Below are positions 5,262-6,882 of a stretch of 6,882 nt of DNA, one piece after another; the stretch's first letter is position 1; every line of letters begins with the position of its first letter. The stretch covers positions 1 through 6,882 of the forward strand of contig DJLG01000090.1 of NCBI GenBank assembly GCA_002434915.1, in the 5' to 3' direction. The notes beneath the pieces were generated by a model. It made no database searches, had not been told where the DNA came from, and saw nothing but the letters and a program-made list of their open reading frames with translations. The position numbers and the translations under genes were made by a program. This stretch comes from Proteobacteria bacterium UBA6522. GTDB lineage: Bacteria; Pseudomonadota; Gammaproteobacteria; Steroidobacterales; Rariloculaceae.

Positions 5262-5945
5262 ATGTCCTACTTAAATCAGCCGGTAACGCCAGCGGTTAAA
5301 ATTGCAGGTAGACAGGAAAAATTTGCGGTTCGTCGTGTGTATTGTGTTGGATGGAACTACGAAGAACATATACGTGAGATGGGGCAGGAACCTGAGAGAG
5401 AGCCCCCAGTTTTCTTTATGAAACCTCCTGATGCTCTGGTACCAAACGGTGGTTTAATTCCGTATCCAACGGCTACACAGAATTTACACTATGAAGTTGA
5501 GTTGGTTGTCGCGATTGGTAGGTCAGCAAAAGATATTGCTACGTCGGCAGCTAAGGAGATCATCTATGGGTATGCTGTGGGACTTGATATGACAAGGCGA
5601 GACTTGCAAGCCCATGCTAAAAAGAATGGGCAACCCTGGGCCTTAGCTAAAGGATTTGATCATTCTGCTCCAATTAGCGCTATTCATCCTGCCTGCGATA
5701 TTGGGCATCCATTAAGTGGCAGTATTTGGCTTGAGGTGAATGGTAAGAGACGCCAGGACGGTGACTTATCCAGAATGATCTGGTCCGTGCCAGAAATCAT
5801 TCAACACCTGTCGGGATACTTTGAACTTTTTCCGGGAGATTTGATCTTTACAGGGACACCTGCAGGTGTAGGTGCTGTTGTCCAAGGGGATCAGTTACGG
5901 GGTGGAATAGAGATGATTGATACGCTTGAAATTACCCTAGGCTAG
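5262..5945 (+). CDS. Fumarylacetoacetate hydrolase family protein, fumarylpyruvate hydrolase-like
   Basis: This 227-aa cytosolic enzyme of the FAH superfamily most resembles fumarylpyruvate hydrolase (NagK type), which cleaves fumarylpyruvate to fumarate and pyruvate at the end of the gentisate route of aromatic breakdown. Visible motifs are RRVYCVGWNYEEH at 24-36, FFMKPPDALVP at 51-61, HYEVELVVAIG at 76-86, YGYAVGLDMTRRDLQ at 102-116, AKGFDHSAP at 129-137 and GDLIFTGTPAGVG at 192-204. E78, E80 and D109 are the expected divalent-metal ligands and K130 is a conserved active-site lysine. The family usually has Arg in VGRNY where this protein has Trp31. Length and N-terminus fit the family, supporting the ATG at 5262 despite the absence of a Shine-Dalgarno site. 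No gentisate dioxygenase or maleylpyruvate isomerase is nearby, so a different acylpyruvate substrate is possible. The last 14 bases overlap the convergent gene. Confidence 0.9.
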   Translation: MSYLNQPVTPAVKIAGRQEKFAVRRVYCVGWNYEEHIREMGQEPEREPPVFFMKPPDALVPNGGLIPYPTATQNLHYEVELVVAIGRSAKDIATSAAKEIIYGYAVGLDMTRRDLQAHAKKNGQPWALAKGFDHSAPISAIHPACDIGHPLSGSIWLEVNGKRRQDGDLSRMIWSVPEIIQHLSGYFELFPGDLIFTGTPAGVGAVVQGDQLRGGIEMIDTLEITLG

Positions 5946-6882
5946 GATCCATTTGAGCGCCATGCCCTATGCCTGGCGCGCAGTCATATCGGCCCATTGG
6001 AAGTGATGTTCTTACTAGAATACGTGACCCATAAAGATTCTCCGTGTAGTAATCTGGATCTTCAGCCTCCCAGGTGACCTCAAGGTCACCGTTATCTTTA
6101 TTGATGCGCAGACGTTCGGTTAGTTTAAAGTTTGTTGTACGTACAAAGTCAGATCGTACAACACCCTCTGAAAACATGGCTGTCTCAATAATTATTTCGT
6201 CTTCTTCATAACGACCAATTGAATGGCCCATTTCACTAGGTGCCACGTTGGCGGGATGATTATCCAGATTCATGTGTATTACACGTTCTGTATCCATAAA
6301 CTCATGATGAATAATAATACGATCGCCTTCCTCTCTTATTTCGGTTGGAAGTCCGGGTTGAGACCAGGCACGGATAGGACTTATTGGACTGCATCTGTAG
6401 ACTGGATTTGATGTTAGAGGGTTATTTGATGCGGATGCTCTTGCGCCTAACTCTGTTAAATACTGAAACGAGTCCGGGTCGATTCCAGCTCCAGGAAATG
6501 ATTTTCTATACCAAACGCCAAAAATTGTTTGAGAAGCTCCTTGATCCAGTAGGGGAGAGTGCATACTTTGACCACTGCCAGTCCTTAGACTTAATACGCT
6601 CCCATCAGCCAGGTATCCTGTGCCAAACTCACATCCGAGCGGGTCTCGGCGTGCCTGAAAGCCTTCTATCCGGATGCGATCTCCTACTTGTAAAGAACTT
6701 TCATTAATGCCTTTGATGCGCAACTGGGAGCTTGCTTGCATCTCACACCATCGGGTTTCTTGCTCTCCATCAGCATTTGTAGTTTCAACATATACAAATG
6801 AATGAGGGTTTATGTACCGGAATTCCTTAATTGTTCCCTCAATAAATACTGAGTTAGACACATCATAATGAGCATTAAAGCC
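5932..6882 (-). CDS. Fused DUF6152 plus PDLTGFW-type domain protein (5'-truncated by window edge)
   Basis: The frame is open from the right edge, giving 316 visible residues and lacking the true start. A GTG at 6861-6859 could be taken as a start, but the seven codons before it (GFNAHYD) continue the DUF6152 pattern, so the gene begins outside the window, probably with a signal peptide. Residues 1-100 are a DUF6152 domain: AHYDVSNSVFIEG at 4-16, FRYINPH at 21-27, VETTNADGE at 32-40. After a linker, about residues 117-300 are homologous to the secreted protein at 536-1354: TIFGVWYR at 119-126, YRCSPISPIR at 162-171, ERVIHMNLD at 199-207, GHSIGRYEED at 219-228, KLTERLRI at 253-260, WEAEDPD at 271-277. 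In the core motif, the usual GRWEGDTLVV is here GRYEEDEIII. Function is unknown and periplasmic location is inferred. It converges on the FAH-family gene, and the reading frames overlap by 14 bp. Confidence 0.85.
   Translation of the reverse strand, partial: GFNAHYDVSNSVFIEGTIKEFRYINPHSFVYVETTNADGEQETRWCEMQASSQLRIKGINESSLQVGDRIRIEGFQARRDPLGCEFGTGYLADGSVLSLRTGSGQSMHSPLLDQGASQTIFGVWYRKSFPGAGIDPDSFQYLTELGARASASNNPLTSNPVYRCSPISPIRAWSQPGLPTEIREEGDRIIIHHEFMDTERVIHMNLDNHPANVAPSEMGHSIGRYEEDEIIIETAMFSEGVVRSDFVRTTNFKLTERLRINKDNGDLEVTWEAEDPDYYTENLYGSRILVRTSLPMGRYDCAPGIGHGAQMDPSLG

Noticed and set aside
6223..6707. Plus-strand frames at 6223-6411 and 6384-6707 (62 and 107 codons)
   Set aside because: They are antisense to the fused DUF6152 gene, overlap each other, and show no domain, signal peptide or convincing ribosome site.
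6859..6861. GTG as the true start of the fused DUF6152 gene
   Set aside because: The frame stays open to the window edge and the upstream codons encode residues that align with the conserved start of the DUF6152 domain, so the gene is cut by the window.
1..6882. CRISPR arrays, tRNA or rRNA genes, insertion sequences, phage or defence genes
   Set aside because: No regularly spaced repeats, RNA-gene motifs, transposase motifs or terminal inverted repeats were seen; the window is ordinary metabolic and accessory chromosome.

Overview
The window is a gene-dense, moderately AT-rich stretch of bacterial chromosome with eight protein-coding genes (one running off the right edge), a probable ninth gene tail at the left edge, and short, very AT-rich spacers. 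The mix of families suggests a free-living Gram-negative heterotroph, most plausibly a marine gammaproteobacterium; this is inferred from family content, because no rRNA or other phylogenetic marker is present. The families are DUF6152 proteins, a large secreted Abhydrolase_10-type hydrolase, a B3-like metallo-beta-lactamase-fold hydrolase, a small periplasmic cytochrome c, DUF2905 and a fumarylpyruvate-hydrolase-like enzyme. At least five products have visible Sec signal peptides, so most of the encoded biochemistry is expected in the periplasm. I see no mobile element, CRISPR array, tRNA or rRNA.

Layout. (1) Positions 1-1354, plus strand: the apparent tail of an upstream gene overlaps the start of a 128-aa DUF6152 protein by ATGA, and a 272-aa secreted protein with a PDLTGFW motif follows. 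(2) Positions 1374-4322, minus strand: a two-gene operon in which the 663-aa alpha/beta hydrolase comes first and the B3-like MBL hydrolase follows after 18 nt. (3) Positions 4323-4551: a divergent regulatory gap with a TATACT -10 box centred in a perfect inverted repeat. (4) Positions 4552-5945, plus strand: cytochrome c, DUF2905 membrane protein and fumarylacetoacetate-hydrolase-family enzyme, separated by AT-rich spacers with inverted repeats. (5) Positions 5932-6882, minus strand: a larger gene cut by the window edge that converges on and overlaps the FAH-family gene.

The most informative observation is that the edge-truncated gene is a single-chain fusion of the two modules found as separate neighbouring genes at the left end: a DUF6152 domain followed by the PDLTGFW/GHS-GR-E-D/TER domain. 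This fused and split pair implies that the two modules work together in the periplasm, although the activity is unknown. The secreted alpha/beta hydrolase and MBL hydrolase, with the cytosolic fumarylpyruvate-hydrolase-like enzyme, point loosely to breakdown of ester, lactone or aromatic-derived organic compounds. No complete pathway is present and the substrate cannot be read from the sequence.
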